From: Pseudomonas sp. | GTDB taxonomy: Bacteria > Pseudomonadota > Gammaproteobacteria > Pseudomonadales > Pseudomonadaceae | Length of the DNA: 5,711 bases | Assembly: GCA_026398835.1 (NCBI GenBank) | Contig: JAPLSD010000136.1 | Location: 1 to 5,711 of the forward strand | Direction of reading: 5' to 3' | Shown here: in pieces, positions 1-5,711 of the stretch | Layout: each line of letters opens with the position of its first letter | Position numbering within the stretch: position 1 is the stretch's first letter | Made by a program: the position numbers and the translations under genes | Notes under the pieces: generated by a model | Seen by the model: only the letters and a program-made list of their open reading frames with translations | What the model was told of the DNA's origin: nothing | The model's database searches: none

Positions 1-866
<866 letters not shown>

Positions 867-873
<7 letters not shown>

Positions 874-903
874 TGCGAGCCAGGCTGCATCAGTGCATTT
901 TTT
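867..903 (+). terminator. Terminator-like hairpin between sdaA and gcvT
   Basis: Left arm 867-876 pairs with right arm 887-896. The core is CTGATGC with GCATCAG, extended outward by G-U, U-G and G-C pairs. Inside, after a bulged G at 877, AGC (878-880) pairs with GCT (884-886) around a CAG loop. One A and then six T (898-903) follow, so the shape is that of an intrinsic terminator. The left arm contains the last sdaA codon (TGC, Cys) and its TGA stop. The T tract ends one base before the gcvT ribosome binding site begins. It may act as a partial terminator or a 3'-end stabiliser inside the operon. Its termination activity is inferred from structure only. Confidence 0.55.
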
Positions 904-915
904 CAGGAGCTGAAC

Positions 916-2040
916 ATGTCCACCGAACAACTGTTGAAAACCCCGCTGCACGCCCTGCATCTGGAACTCGGCGCGCGCATGGTGCCATTCGCCGGCTACG
1001 ACATGCCGGTGCAATACCCACTGGGCGTGATGAAAGAACACCAGCACACCCGTGATCAAGCCGGGTTGTTCGATGTTTCGCACATGGGTCAGATTCGCCT
1101 GACCGGCACCAATGCCGCCAAGGCGCTGGAGACCCTGGTGCCCGTGGACATCATCGACCTGCCAGTGGGTATGCAGCGTTATGCAATGTTCACCAATGAA
1201 ACCGGCGGTATTCTCGATGACCTGATGGTCGCCAACCTTGGCAACGACGAGCTGTTCCTGGTGGTCAACGCTGCCTGCAAGGATCAGGATCTGGCGCACC
1301 TGCGCAAGCACATCGGCGGCCAGTGTGAAATTCAGCCACTGTTCGAAGAACGCGCTCTGCTCGCCCTGCAAGGCCCGACAGCGGTAACGATACTGGCGCG
1401 TCTGGCACCTGAAGTGTCGAAGATGACCTTCATGCAGTTCGCCAGCGTGAAGTTGCTCGGCGTGGAATGCTACGTCAGCCGTTCCGGTTACACCGGCGAA
1501 GACGGTTTTGAAATCTCCGTGCCAGCCGCCAACGCAGAAGCCTTGGCTCGCGCACTGCTGGCTGAACCGGAAGTGGCGGCGATTGGCCTCGGTGCCCGCG
1601 ACTCGCTGCGTCTGGAAGCCGGCCTGTGCCTCTACGGCCACGACATGAATACCGAGACCACACCTATAGAGGCCAGCCTGCTCTGGGCCATCTCCAAGGC
1701 TCGTCGCGCCGATGGCCCTCGTGCCGGTGGCTTCCCCGGCGCAGAAACCGTGTTCGCTCAGCAACAAACCGGTGTCAGCCGCAAACGGGTCGGCCTGTTA
1801 CCTCAGGAACGCACCCCGGTGCGTGAAGGTGCAGAGATCGTCAACGAAGAAGGCGCAGTGATCGGTACCGTCTGCAGCGGCGGTTTTGGGCCAACGTTGG
1901 GCGGCCCATTGGCCATGGGTTACCTCGACAGCCATTACATGGCACTCGACACACCCGTATGGGCGATTGTTCGTGGGAAAAAGGTGCCAATGAATGTAAG
2001 CAAAATGCCATTTGTGCCACAACGCTACTATCGCGGTTGA
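916..2040 (+). CDS. gcvT: Aminomethyltransferase (T-protein) of the glycine cleavage system
   Basis: This 374-residue cytosolic protein is the usual length for GcvT. It takes the aminomethyl group from the lipoyl arm of H-protein and, with tetrahydrofolate, releases ammonia and forms 5,10-methylenetetrahydrofolate. Visible family motifs are MVPFAGYDMPVQYP (22-35), FDVSHMGQI (52-60), GGILDDL (97-103, with the conserved catalytic Asp near 101), ALQGPTA (150-156), SRSGYTGEDGFEI (188-200) and RDSLRLEAGLCLYGHDM (228-244). The C-terminal barrel ends around VSKMPFVPQRYYRG. The ATG at 916 is preceded by a good AGGAG (905-909) with six bases between. It sits directly after sdaA and is probably co-transcribed with it. 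In Pseudomonas this operon is activated by the glycine-responsive regulator GcsR, but its binding sites would lie upstream of the window. Pseudomonads often carry a second gcv cluster, so this may be named gcvT2 in some genomes. Confidence 0.97.
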   Translation: MSTEQLLKTPLHALHLELGARMVPFAGYDMPVQYPLGVMKEHQHTRDQAGLFDVSHMGQIRLTGTNAAKALETLVPVDIIDLPVGMQRYAMFTNETGGILDDLMVANLGNDELFLVVNAACKDQDLAHLRKHIGGQCEIQPLFEERALLALQGPTAVTILARLAPEVSKMTFMQFASVKLLGVECYVSRSGYTGEDGFEISVPAANAEALARALLAEPEVAAIGLGARDSLRLEAGLCLYGHDMNTETTPIEASLLWAISKARRADGPRAGGFPGAETVFAQQQTGVSRKRVGLLPQERTPVREGAEIVNEEGAVIGTVCSGGFGPTLGGPLAMGYLDSHYMALDTPVWAIVRGKKVPMNVSKMPFVPQRYYRG

Positions 2041-2250
2041 TTGACTGTTTCTATAAGTAACGCGGTTGCGTTAACAGTGCACTAATGTGTAACGCAACCG
2101 CCATGAAACAGGGCATGCTTTTGACTATAAGCTTCGATAATGAACTTGGCTTATAACGATCGAAAACAATTGAACAGTTCTATCGAATAAGCGATATCGC
2201 CAGTCTGCAAACGACCCTCACACTGAGTAAAACCGGGGGCTTCGAAGGGC
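2041..2250. other. Gene-free spacer between gcvT and the cold-shock gene
   Basis: No convincing coding frame is present on either strand. The stretch is richer in A+T than its neighbours and contains several short inverted repeats. These are a 12-bp pair (2062-2073/2090-2101), TATAAGC/GCTTATA (2126-2132/2149-2155), TTCGATA/TATCGAA (2133-2139/2181-2187), the palindrome GCGATATCGC (2191-2200) and CTTCGAAG (2240-2247). TTGACT at 2121 and TATAAC at 2152 resemble promoter hexamers, but their 25-nt spacing does not fit a sigma-70 promoter. I see no clean intrinsic terminator for gcvT other than the hairpin at 2062-2101, which lacks a T tract. Confidence 0.5.
2062..2101 (+). repeat. 12-bp perfect inverted repeat after gcvT
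   Basis: GCGGTTGCGTTA (2062-2073) is exactly complementary in reverse to TAACGCAACCGC (2090-2101), around a 16-nt loop that contains the palindrome AGTGCACT (2076-2083). It starts 21 bases after the gcvT stop codon. No T tract follows, so it is not a standard terminator. It could be a 3'-end stabilising or processing hairpin, or a rho-associated end. A third TAACGC at 2058-2063 could pair with 2068-2073 instead, with a GGTT loop. Confidence 0.6.
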
Positions 2251-2280
2251 TTGTTTTTTCTCCCTTAGTTGGCGTAGAGT
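2251..2280 (+). promoter_or_regulatory. Possible promoter of the cold-shock gene
   Basis: TTGTTT (2251-2256) and TAGAGT (2275-2280) are separated by 18 bases and loosely match sigma-70 -35 and -10 boxes (3/6 and 4/6). A start point near 2287 would give a 5' leader of about 155 nt. That length resembles the long leaders known for cspA-type mRNAs in enteric bacteria. This is a weak match chosen largely by position. Confidence 0.3.
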
Positions 2281-2300
2281 TTCTTCACTGTGTTTGCATG

Positions 2301-2440
2301 GGTCGCTTGGAACCGTGACCTGGGCAGTAGCCATAAGTTTGCTACAACCCGTTCTACGTCTCTTACTTTCCTGCAACCAGCCCCAGTACTCTTTCATTAG
2401 AAAGAGACTGTCATTAATTTTTGCGTCAAAGGAAATAAGA
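2301..2440 (+). promoter_or_regulatory. Structured 5' leader of the cold-shock gene
   Basis: Three local hairpins can be drawn. The first is 2301-2306/2315-2320 (GGTCGC with GTGACC, one G-U). The second is GGG 2322-2324 plus GTAGC 2327-2331 with GCTAC 2341-2345 plus CCC 2348-2350. The third is CTCTTTC 2389-2395 with GAAAGAG 2400-2406 around ATTA. In addition TCTTACTTTCCT (2361-2372) can pair with AGGAAATAAGA (2430-2440), giving 11 base pairs with one bulged C at 2366. This helix encloses the third hairpin and covers the Shine-Dalgarno sequence, so translation could be gated by RNA folding. The pairing is read directly from the sequence. Regulation by temperature is an inference from other cold-shock genes. 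Confidence 0.5.
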
Positions 2441-2441
2441 A

Positions 2442-2654
2442 ATGTCCCAACGTCAGAGCGGTACCGTCAAGTGGTTTAACGACGAAAAAGGTTTTGGTTT
2501 TATCACTCCAGAAAGCGGTCCGGATCTGTTCGTCCATTTCCGCGCTATTCAGGGCAACGGCTTCAAGAGCCTGAAAGAAGGCCAGAAAGTGACTTTCGTT
2601 GCTGTGCAAGGCCAAAAAGGCATGCAGGCTGACGAAGTACAAGCAGAAGCCTGA
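2442..2654 (+). CDS. cspA: CspA-family cold-shock protein
   Basis: This 70-residue protein is a single cold-shock domain, a five-stranded OB-fold that binds single-stranded nucleic acid. It acts in the cytoplasm as an RNA chaperone and may also be produced constitutively. The start [15 protein letters not shown] carries the RNP1 motif KGFGFI (16-21) and the conserved Trp11. LFVHF (29-33) is RNP2, and the usual EGQKVTF and GMQADEV segments follow. Length is typical. The ATG is preceded by AAAGGAAA (2428-2435), a good ribosome binding site. The gene is probably a single-gene transcript, with a long leader before it and a strong terminator 17 bases after its stop codon. Pseudomonads have several close paralogues (cspA, capA, capB, cspD), so the family is certain but the exact symbol is not. 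Confidence 0.93.
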   Translation: MSQRQSGTVKWFNDEKGFGFITPESGPDLFVHFRAIQGNGFKSLKEGQKVTFVAVQGQKGMQADEVQAEA

Positions 2655-2671
2655 TCCTCTGTAACGAAAAA

Positions 2672-2701
2672 GCCCCTGATGCTGACATCAGGGGCTTTTT
2701 T
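2672..2701 (+). terminator. Intrinsic terminator of the cold-shock gene
   Basis: GCCCCTGATG (2672-2681) pairs perfectly with CATCAGGGGC (2686-2695) around a CTGA loop, and six T follow (2696-2701). Five A (2667-2671) precede the stem, so it might also work on the opposite strand. It isolates the cold-shock gene from the RDD gene downstream. Confidence 0.92.
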
Positions 2702-2748
2702 GTGCGCGTAATTCCGTAAAATGGCTTTTTTCAGCCGAGAGTTCTGTC

Positions 2749-3237
2749 ATGTCGAAACACCTGCTAAGCCCCCAAGGCGACTTTCCCGCCGCCGGCCTGG
2801 GCCGTCGCCTGGCAGCGATGTTCTATGACTTCCTGTTGTGCACTGCCCTGTTGATCGTCACCGGGGGCATTTACAAAATGGTGCAGATGGCGATCATCGG
2901 CGAAGAAAAAATGCGCGCCCTGACCGACTCCGGCGCACTGGACGGTGACCCGCTGCTTTCAACGATCCTGCTGTTCGTCCTCTTCGGCTTCTTCGCCAAA
3001 TTCTGGACCTGGTCCGGTCAGACACTTGGCATGCAAGTCTGGTGCATTCGCGTACAGAACCCCGACGGCACGGGCATCAGCCTGTGGCAGGCCTTGTTGC
3101 GCTTCGTCGTGTCGATCGCATCCTGGCTGTGTATCGGCCTGGGCTTCATCTGGTCACTGTTCGATAAACAGAAACGCAGCTGGCACGACATGTACTCCAA
3201 TACCCAGCTGGTACAAATCCCGAAGAAGAAAAAATAA
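2749..3237 (+). CDS. RDD-family inner-membrane protein of unknown function
   Basis: This is a 162-residue protein with the RDD domain layout. An N-terminal GLGRRLAAMFYDFLL has the conserved Arg (19/20) and Asp27. The TWSGQTLGMQVWCIRV segment (87-102) is typical of the family, and the C-terminal end has LFDKQKRSWHDMYSNTQLV (137-155) with conserved Asp139 and Asp147. Three hydrophobic stretches, about 25-50, 69-88 and 115-137, should cross the inner membrane. There is no signal peptide, and the tail is lysine-rich (KKKK). RDD proteins have no single established function; some have been linked to ion or solute transport. The ATG at 2749 has only a weak ribosome binding site (GAGAG, 2737-2741). 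TAAAAT at 2717-2722 could be a -10 box, without a clear -35. The gene lies alone between two terminators and converges on nadA. Confidence 0.88.
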   Translation: MSKHLLSPQGDFPAAGLGRRLAAMFYDFLLCTALLIVTGGIYKMVQMAIIGEEKMRALTDSGALDGDPLLSTILLFVLFGFFAKFWTWSGQTLGMQVWCIRVQNPDGTGISLWQALLRFVVSIASWLCIGLGFIWSLFDKQKRSWHDMYSNTQLVQIPKKKK

Positions 3238-3241
3238 TCCA

Positions 3242-3288
3242 CCACACACAAAAACGCCCCGATAGATTCGGGGCGTTTTTGTGTGTGG
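3242..3288. terminator. Bidirectional terminator between the RDD gene and nadA
   Basis: A perfect 21-bp stem (3242-3262 with 3268-3288) encloses a TAGAT loop. Its GC core is ACGCCCCGA/TCGGGGCGT, flanked by A5 on the left (3250-3254) and T5 on the right (3276-3280), so a T tract follows the core on both strands. It starts four bases after the RDD stop codon and lies 38 bases beyond the nadA stop codon. It would serve both convergent transcripts. The outer CCACACAC/GTGTGTGG arms make the stem unusually long. Confidence 0.92.
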
Positions 3289-3290
3289 CT

Positions 3291-3327
3291 ATTGATCGTT
3301 CCCACGCTCTGCGTGGGAACGATCGAT
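3291..3327. repeat. Pseudomonas dispersed palindromic (REP-like) element
   Basis: GATCGTTCCCACGC (3294-3307) and GCGTGGGAACGATC (3311-3324) form a perfect 14-bp inverted repeat around TCT. A wobble and two further pairs extend it to 3291 and 3327. The core GTTCCCACGC..GCGTGGGAAC resembles short palindromes that I recall as repeated many times between genes in fluorescens-group Pseudomonas. The outer edge touches the first base of the nadA stop triplet. It lies in a convergent 3'-3' spacer, a usual place for such elements. Confidence 0.75.
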
Positions 3328-4385
3328 CAGGCATTACCCGCCAGCTTCATGCGCGCTGCCTGGGTAAAGTCGAGCATGCGCTTGAGCGGCCGAATGGCCT
3401 GGGGAATCAGCGCCGGGTCGACGAAGATCTCATTGCCCCCCTCTCGCAGGGACTGCAGCATGCGCTCAAGGGTGTTCATCGCCATCCACGGGCAATGCGC
3501 ACAACTGCGGCATGTCGCGCCGTTACCGGCCGTTGGCGCCTCAATGAAGACCTTGTCCGGGCACAACTGCTGCATCTTGTAGAAAATGCCGCGATCGGTG
3601 GCCACGATAAACGTCTTGTTTGGCAGGCTTTGCGCAGCCGCTATGAGCTGACTGGTAGAACCCACCGCATCGGCCAGCTCGATGACCGCCGTCGGTGACT
3701 CGGGGTGAACCAGAATCGCCGCATCCGGATACAGCATCTTCATGTCTTCGAGCTGCTTGGACTTGAACTCTTCGTGGACGATGCAGGCACCATCCCAGAG
3801 CAACATGTCAGCACCGGTTTTGCGCTGAATATAAGTGCCCAGGTGCTTGTCCGGGGCCCAGATGATCGTCTCGCCGTTATCCATCAGGCTTTCGACGATT
3901 TCCACTGCACAGCTGGAAGTCACCACCCAATCAGCACGAGCTTTGACGGCGGCTGACGTGTTGGCATACACCACCACCGTGCGCTCAGGGTGCTGATCGC
4001 AAAACGCCGAGAACTCGTCCACCGGGCAACCCAGATCCAGCGAGCAAGTCGCTTCCAGGGTCGGCATCAGCACACGTTTTTCCGGATTGAGGATCTTTGC
4101 GGTCTCGCCCATGAACTTCACACCGGCGACCACCACCGTCTTGGCCGGATGGGCGTTGCCGAAGCGGGCCATCTCCAATGAGTCGGACACACAGCCGCCG
4201 GTTTCTTCGGCCAGGGCCTGAATGATCGGATCGCAATAGAAGTGAGCAACCAGCACCGCGTCCTGAGCTTTGAGCTCGGCAGCGATGGCGGCACGGTAAT
4301 AGGCTTCCTCTTCGGCGCTTAGCGGCTTGGGCTGCTTGGCATCGAGGTGGGCTTGAACCAGAAGGCGTTCGGAAATTTGCGTCAT
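3327..4385 (-). CDS. nadA: Quinolinate synthase
   Basis: NadA condenses iminoaspartate, made by NadB, with dihydroxyacetone phosphate to give quinolinate, the precursor of NAD; it is a cytosolic [4Fe-4S] enzyme. With the ATG at 4383-4385 the product is 352 residues ([14 protein letters not shown]...), the usual length for gammaproteobacteria. Family motifs include [13 protein letters not shown] (44-56), SDSLEMARF (67-75), [14 protein letters not shown] (86-99), [15 protein letters not shown] (107-121) and [18 protein letters not shown] (288-304). The three cluster cysteines by comparison with E. coli (113, 200, 297) are Cys114, Cys201 and Cys298; the last is the third Cys of CRSCAHC (292-298). 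An in-frame ATG exists 90 bases upstream, but that stretch holds the likely promoter and has no NadA similarity. An AGG (4396-4398) is the only recognisable SD. The gene is transcribed alone and ends at the bidirectional terminator. Confidence 0.97.
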   Translation of the reverse strand: MTQISERLLVQAHLDAKQPKPLSAEEEAYYRAAIAAELKAQDAVLVAHFYCDPIIQALAEETGGCVSDSLEMARFGNAHPAKTVVVAGVKFMGETAKILNPEKRVLMPTLEATCSLDLGCPVDEFSAFCDQHPERTVVVYANTSAAVKARADWVVTSSCAVEIVESLMDNGETIIWAPDKHLGTYIQRKTGADMLLWDGACIVHEEFKSKQLEDMKMLYPDAAILVHPESPTAVIELADAVGSTSQLIAAAQSLPNKTFIVATDRGIFYKMQQLCPDKVFIEAPTAGNGATCRSCAHCPWMAMNTLERMLQSLREGGNEIFVDPALIPQAIRPLKRMLDFTQAARMKLAGNA

Positions 4386-4422
4386 GTTCGCAAGACCTGC
4401 AAGCGCGGTTGCGCGAAAGTCG

Positions 4423-4450
4423 AGTATACCACCGGCTCCGGACCGATCAG
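4423..4450 (-). promoter_or_regulatory. Likely nadA promoter
   Basis: On the minus strand TATACT (4428-4423) is a near-consensus -10 box. CTGATC (4450-4445), 16 bases upstream, is a poor -35 (3/6). Transcription would begin around 4416, leaving a leader of about 30 nt before the ATG at 4385. Because it lies inside the longer possible reading frame, it supports the shorter NadA start. Confidence 0.5.
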
Positions 4451-4594
4451 GGCCCCGCCGGGAGAGTGAGTTCATCAGGCACGGACAGCGTTGAAGCTGC
4501 GCAAGGCTACAGAATATCCAGTGGATTCAAAAGATGATTCTGACCTGCTTAAAGCAGTGAAGCGCCCGGATTGGACAGAACTAAAATCCAGGGC

Positions 4595-4640
4595 AAAAAA
4601 AAATCTGGAAATCCGCATTTTCATGGGCCTTCCAGATTTT
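4595..4640 (-). terminator. Intrinsic terminator downstream of tRNA-Lys
   Basis: On the minus strand AAAATCTGGAA (4640-4630) pairs perfectly with TTCCAGATTTT (4610-4600), and the T run continues to 4595, nine T in all. The 19-nt loop contains a smaller CAT/ATG hairpin. It starts 19 bases after the tRNA CCA end and would end the tRNA transcript and any read-through from queC. It also separates them from nadA. Confidence 0.88.
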
Positions 4641-4659
4641 CAAACATCTACATCTAAAA

Positions 4660-4735
4660 TGGTGGGTCGTGTGGGATTCGAACCTACGACCAATTGGTTA
4701 AAAGCCAACTGCTCTACCAACTGAGCTAACGACCC
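4660..4735 (-). tRNA. tRNA-Lys (anticodon UUU)
   Basis: This is a 76-nt tRNA with an encoded CCA. The acceptor stem is GGGTCGT/ACGACCC and the discriminator is A. The D stem is GCTC/GAGC around AGTTGGTA. The anticodon stem is GTTGG/CCAAT (one G-U) with loop CTTTTAA, giving anticodon TTT (4702-4700). The variable loop is TGGTC and the T loop is TTCGAAT. The T stem GTAGG/CCCAC has one A-C mismatch (A at 4685, C at 4673, positions 51-63), while every other stem pairs fully. It reads lysine codons AAA and AAG. It has its own promoter and terminator and lies 62 bases downstream of queC. No integrase or attachment-site duplication is seen at its 3' end. Confidence 0.96.
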
Positions 4736-4751
4736 GCTGTGTGGTGCGCGT

Positions 4752-4779
4752 ATAATACTGATTTTTAAAGGGAATTCAA
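4752..4779 (-). promoter_or_regulatory. Promoter of tRNA-Lys
   Basis: On the minus strand TTGAAT (4779-4774) and TATTAT (4757-4752) are separated by 16 bases and match the sigma-70 -35 (4/6) and -10 (5/6) boxes. A start near 4745 would leave a 5' leader of about 10 nt. The sequence after the -10 box is GC-rich (GCGCACC), like the discriminators of stable-RNA promoters under stringent control. The -35 box lies 18 bases after the queC stop codon. Confidence 0.65.
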
Positions 4780-4797
4780 CACCCTAATCAAAATAAA

Positions 4798-5499
4798 TCA
4801 AAAATAAGGTGTTGGGTCGCTAATTCCGGCGGCCGCAAAGCCTTCAGCACGCAGACGGCAACTGTCACATTTCCCACATGCGCGACCGTTATCGTCCGCC
4901 TGATAGCAGGACACCGTCAGCCCGTAGTCGACGCCAAGCTTCACGCCAGCCTTGACGATTTCGGCCTTGCTCATATTCTGTAGCGGCGCCTGGATACGGA
5001 AGCCCTGCCCCTCTACCCCGGCCTTTGTCGCCAGGTTGGCCATGCGCTCGAAAGCCTCGACAAACTCCGGACGGCAGTCTGGGTAACCGGAGTAGTCCAC
5101 CGCGTTCACACCGATGAAGATGTCCCGCGCACCGAGCACTTCCGCCCAGCCAAGGGCGAGCGAGAGGAACACGGTATTGCGCGCCGGCACGTAGGTGACC
5201 GGAATACCTTCGCTTGGCGCTTCTGGCACATCGATTGAGCTGTCGGTCAGAGCCGAGCCGCCAATGCCATTCAGATTCAGGCCAATCACCTTGTGCTCGA
5301 CGACACCAAGATCCCGGGCGACCCGAGCGGCGGCGTCCAGTTCGGCGCGATGACGCTGACCGTAATCGAAGCTCATGGTGTAGCAGCTGTAGCCATCTGC
5401 GCGAGCCATTGCCACTACGGTCGCGGAATCCAGACCGCCCGACAGCAGGATTACCGCACGCTTCTCATTAGAAAGCTGTTGATTCAGATGCTCAGTCAT
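4798..5499 (-). CDS. queC: 7-cyano-7-deazaguanine (preQ0) synthase
   Basis: QueC uses ATP and ammonia to convert 7-carboxy-7-deazaguanine, the product of QueE, into preQ0, the precursor of queuosine in tRNA. It is cytosolic. The 233-residue product has the PP-loop ATP-binding motif SGGLDS (20-25), then [12 protein letters not shown] (43-54), [18 protein letters not shown] (103-120), [17 protein letters not shown] (130-146) and a zinc-binding C-terminus with Cys198, Cys208, Cys211 and Cys214 (SCY, CGKCDSC). The start was set at the ATG at 5499, one base after the queE stop codon, which suggests translational coupling. An in-frame ATG at 5520 would add seven residues and overlap queE; its only purine stretch (GGA) abuts the codon, so it is less likely. 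SD sequences are weak at both. queC probably shares the queE transcript and may read through into tRNA-Lys, as no terminator is seen after its stop. Confidence 0.95.
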   Translation of the reverse strand: MTEHLNQQLSNEKRAVILLSGGLDSATVVAMARADGYSCYTMSFDYGQRHRAELDAAARVARDLGVVEHKVIGLNLNGIGGSALTDSSIDVPEAPSEGIPVTYVPARNTVFLSLALGWAEVLGARDIFIGVNAVDYSGYPDCRPEFVEAFERMANLATKAGVEGQGFRIQAPLQNMSKAEIVKAGVKLGVDYGLTVSCYQADDNGRACGKCDSCRLRAEGFAAAGISDPTPYF

Positions 5500-5500
5500 T

Positions 5501-5711
5501 TCAGCGCCCCGGCTCGTCATTCCAAAGATATTTATGCAGCTGCAGTTGCAGGCGCACTGGCAGGTTGTCGGCCACGATCCAGTCAGCCAGATCGCGAGCG
5601 CTCAAGTCATGGTGGCTTGGCGAGAACAACACTTCGCCGGCACGTCGATCCAGACCGTACTGAATCAGTTTGGACACCGCCCAGTCGTAGTCTTCGCGGG
5701 AACAGATGACA
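5501..5711 (-). CDS. queE: 7-carboxy-7-deazaguanine synthase, C-terminal part, 5' end outside window
   Basis: The minus strand is open from the window edge to TGA at 5503-5501. It encodes 69 residues beginning [12 protein letters not shown] and ending [14 protein letters not shown]. Segments [24 protein letters not shown] and LQLHKYLW match the C-terminus of Pseudomonas QueE as I recall it. QueE is a radical-SAM enzyme that contracts 6-carboxytetrahydropterin to 7-carboxy-7-deazaguanine, the step before QueC. The cysteine motif that holds its iron-sulfur cluster is N-terminal and lies outside the window, so the radical-SAM chemistry cannot be confirmed here. Family proteins are about 215 residues, so roughly the last third is present. 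The next gene, queC, follows after one base. Confidence 0.88.
   Translation of the reverse strand, partial: VICSREDYDWAVSKLIQYGLDRRAGEVLFSPSHHDLSARDLADWIVADNLPVRLQLQLHKYLWNDEPGR

Noticed and set aside
2225..2262. Possible terminator GAGTAAAAC with GTTTTTTCTC enclosing CTTCGAAG
   Set aside because: The stem is mostly A-T, contains a mismatch and a bulge, and would consume its own T tract, so it is not a credible intrinsic terminator.
2294..2479. 61-codon + strand frame covering the csp leader and start
   Set aside because: It overlaps the structured leader and the csp coding region in another frame, has no SD before its ATG and no protein-like composition.
2397..2642. 81-codon - strand frame opposite the cold-shock gene
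   Set aside because: It is antisense to a clear cold-shock domain and shows no motif or ribosome binding site of its own.
3279..3698. Open frames on both strands near 3146-3698 containing peptides such as [10 protein letters not shown] and SFPRRAWERS
   Set aside because: They start in the REP-like palindrome and run antisense to nadA or the RDD gene. Such peptides are typical false translations of this repeat.
4641..4662. tRNA-Lys 3' end as a prophage or island attachment site
   Set aside because: No integrase gene, no repeated copy of the tRNA 3' end, and an intact native terminator follows directly.
4491..4724. Open frame of 77 codons on the + strand ending VGRVGFEPTTNWLKANCSTN
   Set aside because: It reads antisense through the tRNA-Lys gene and its terminator. 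The C-terminal peptide is the well-known false translation of a tRNA, not a protein.
4751..4756. Perfect TATAAT on the + strand
   Set aside because: No -35 partner was picked out and there is no + strand gene downstream. It is the other strand of the tRNA-Lys -10 region.

Overview
The window looks like chromosomal core sequence from a Pseudomonas of the fluorescens group. This rests on protein-level resemblance to Pseudomonas SdaA, GcvT, NadA, QueC and QueE, on a GC-rich codon style, and on a dispersed palindrome around GTTCCCACGC/GCGTGGGAAC that I recall as common in those genomes. No mobile element, CRISPR array, phage gene or obviously foreign island is visible.

Left part, + strand (1-2040): the 3' two-thirds of an L-serine ammonia-lyase gene (sdaA) followed 42 nt later by a complete glycine-cleavage aminomethyltransferase gene (gcvT). 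In pseudomonads these are the last two genes of a glycine/serine catabolic operon (gcvH-gcvP-glyA-sdaA-gcvT), which turns glycine into one-carbon units plus serine and then serine into pyruvate. A terminator-like hairpin with a six-T tract overlaps the sdaA stop codon and ends just before the gcvT ribosome binding site.

Middle part, + strand (2041-3237): a 401-nt gene-free stretch leads to a 70-residue cold-shock protein gene, which has its own strong terminator. The stretch holds a 12-bp inverted repeat, a cluster of short AT-rich inverted repeats, a possible promoter and a structured leader. In that leader an 11-bp helix (one bulge) could bury the cold-shock gene's Shine-Dalgarno sequence. 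Next comes a 162-residue RDD-family membrane protein gene. It converges on nadA across a bidirectional terminator and a palindromic repeat.

Right part, - strand (3327-5711): reading leftwards, queE (3' end only), queC, a tRNA-Lys(UUU) gene with its own promoter and terminator, then nadA with its own promoter. queE and queC belong to the 7-deazaguanine (queuosine precursor) pathway and are separated by one base. nadA encodes quinolinate synthase, an iron-sulfur enzyme of NAD biosynthesis.

I found no previously undescribed multi-gene system. The most interesting signals are in the RNA: the possible SD-sequestering leader of the cold-shock gene, the terminator-like hairpin between sdaA and gcvT, the mutually exclusive hairpins after gcvT, and an A-C mismatch in the T stem of the tRNA-Lys gene.
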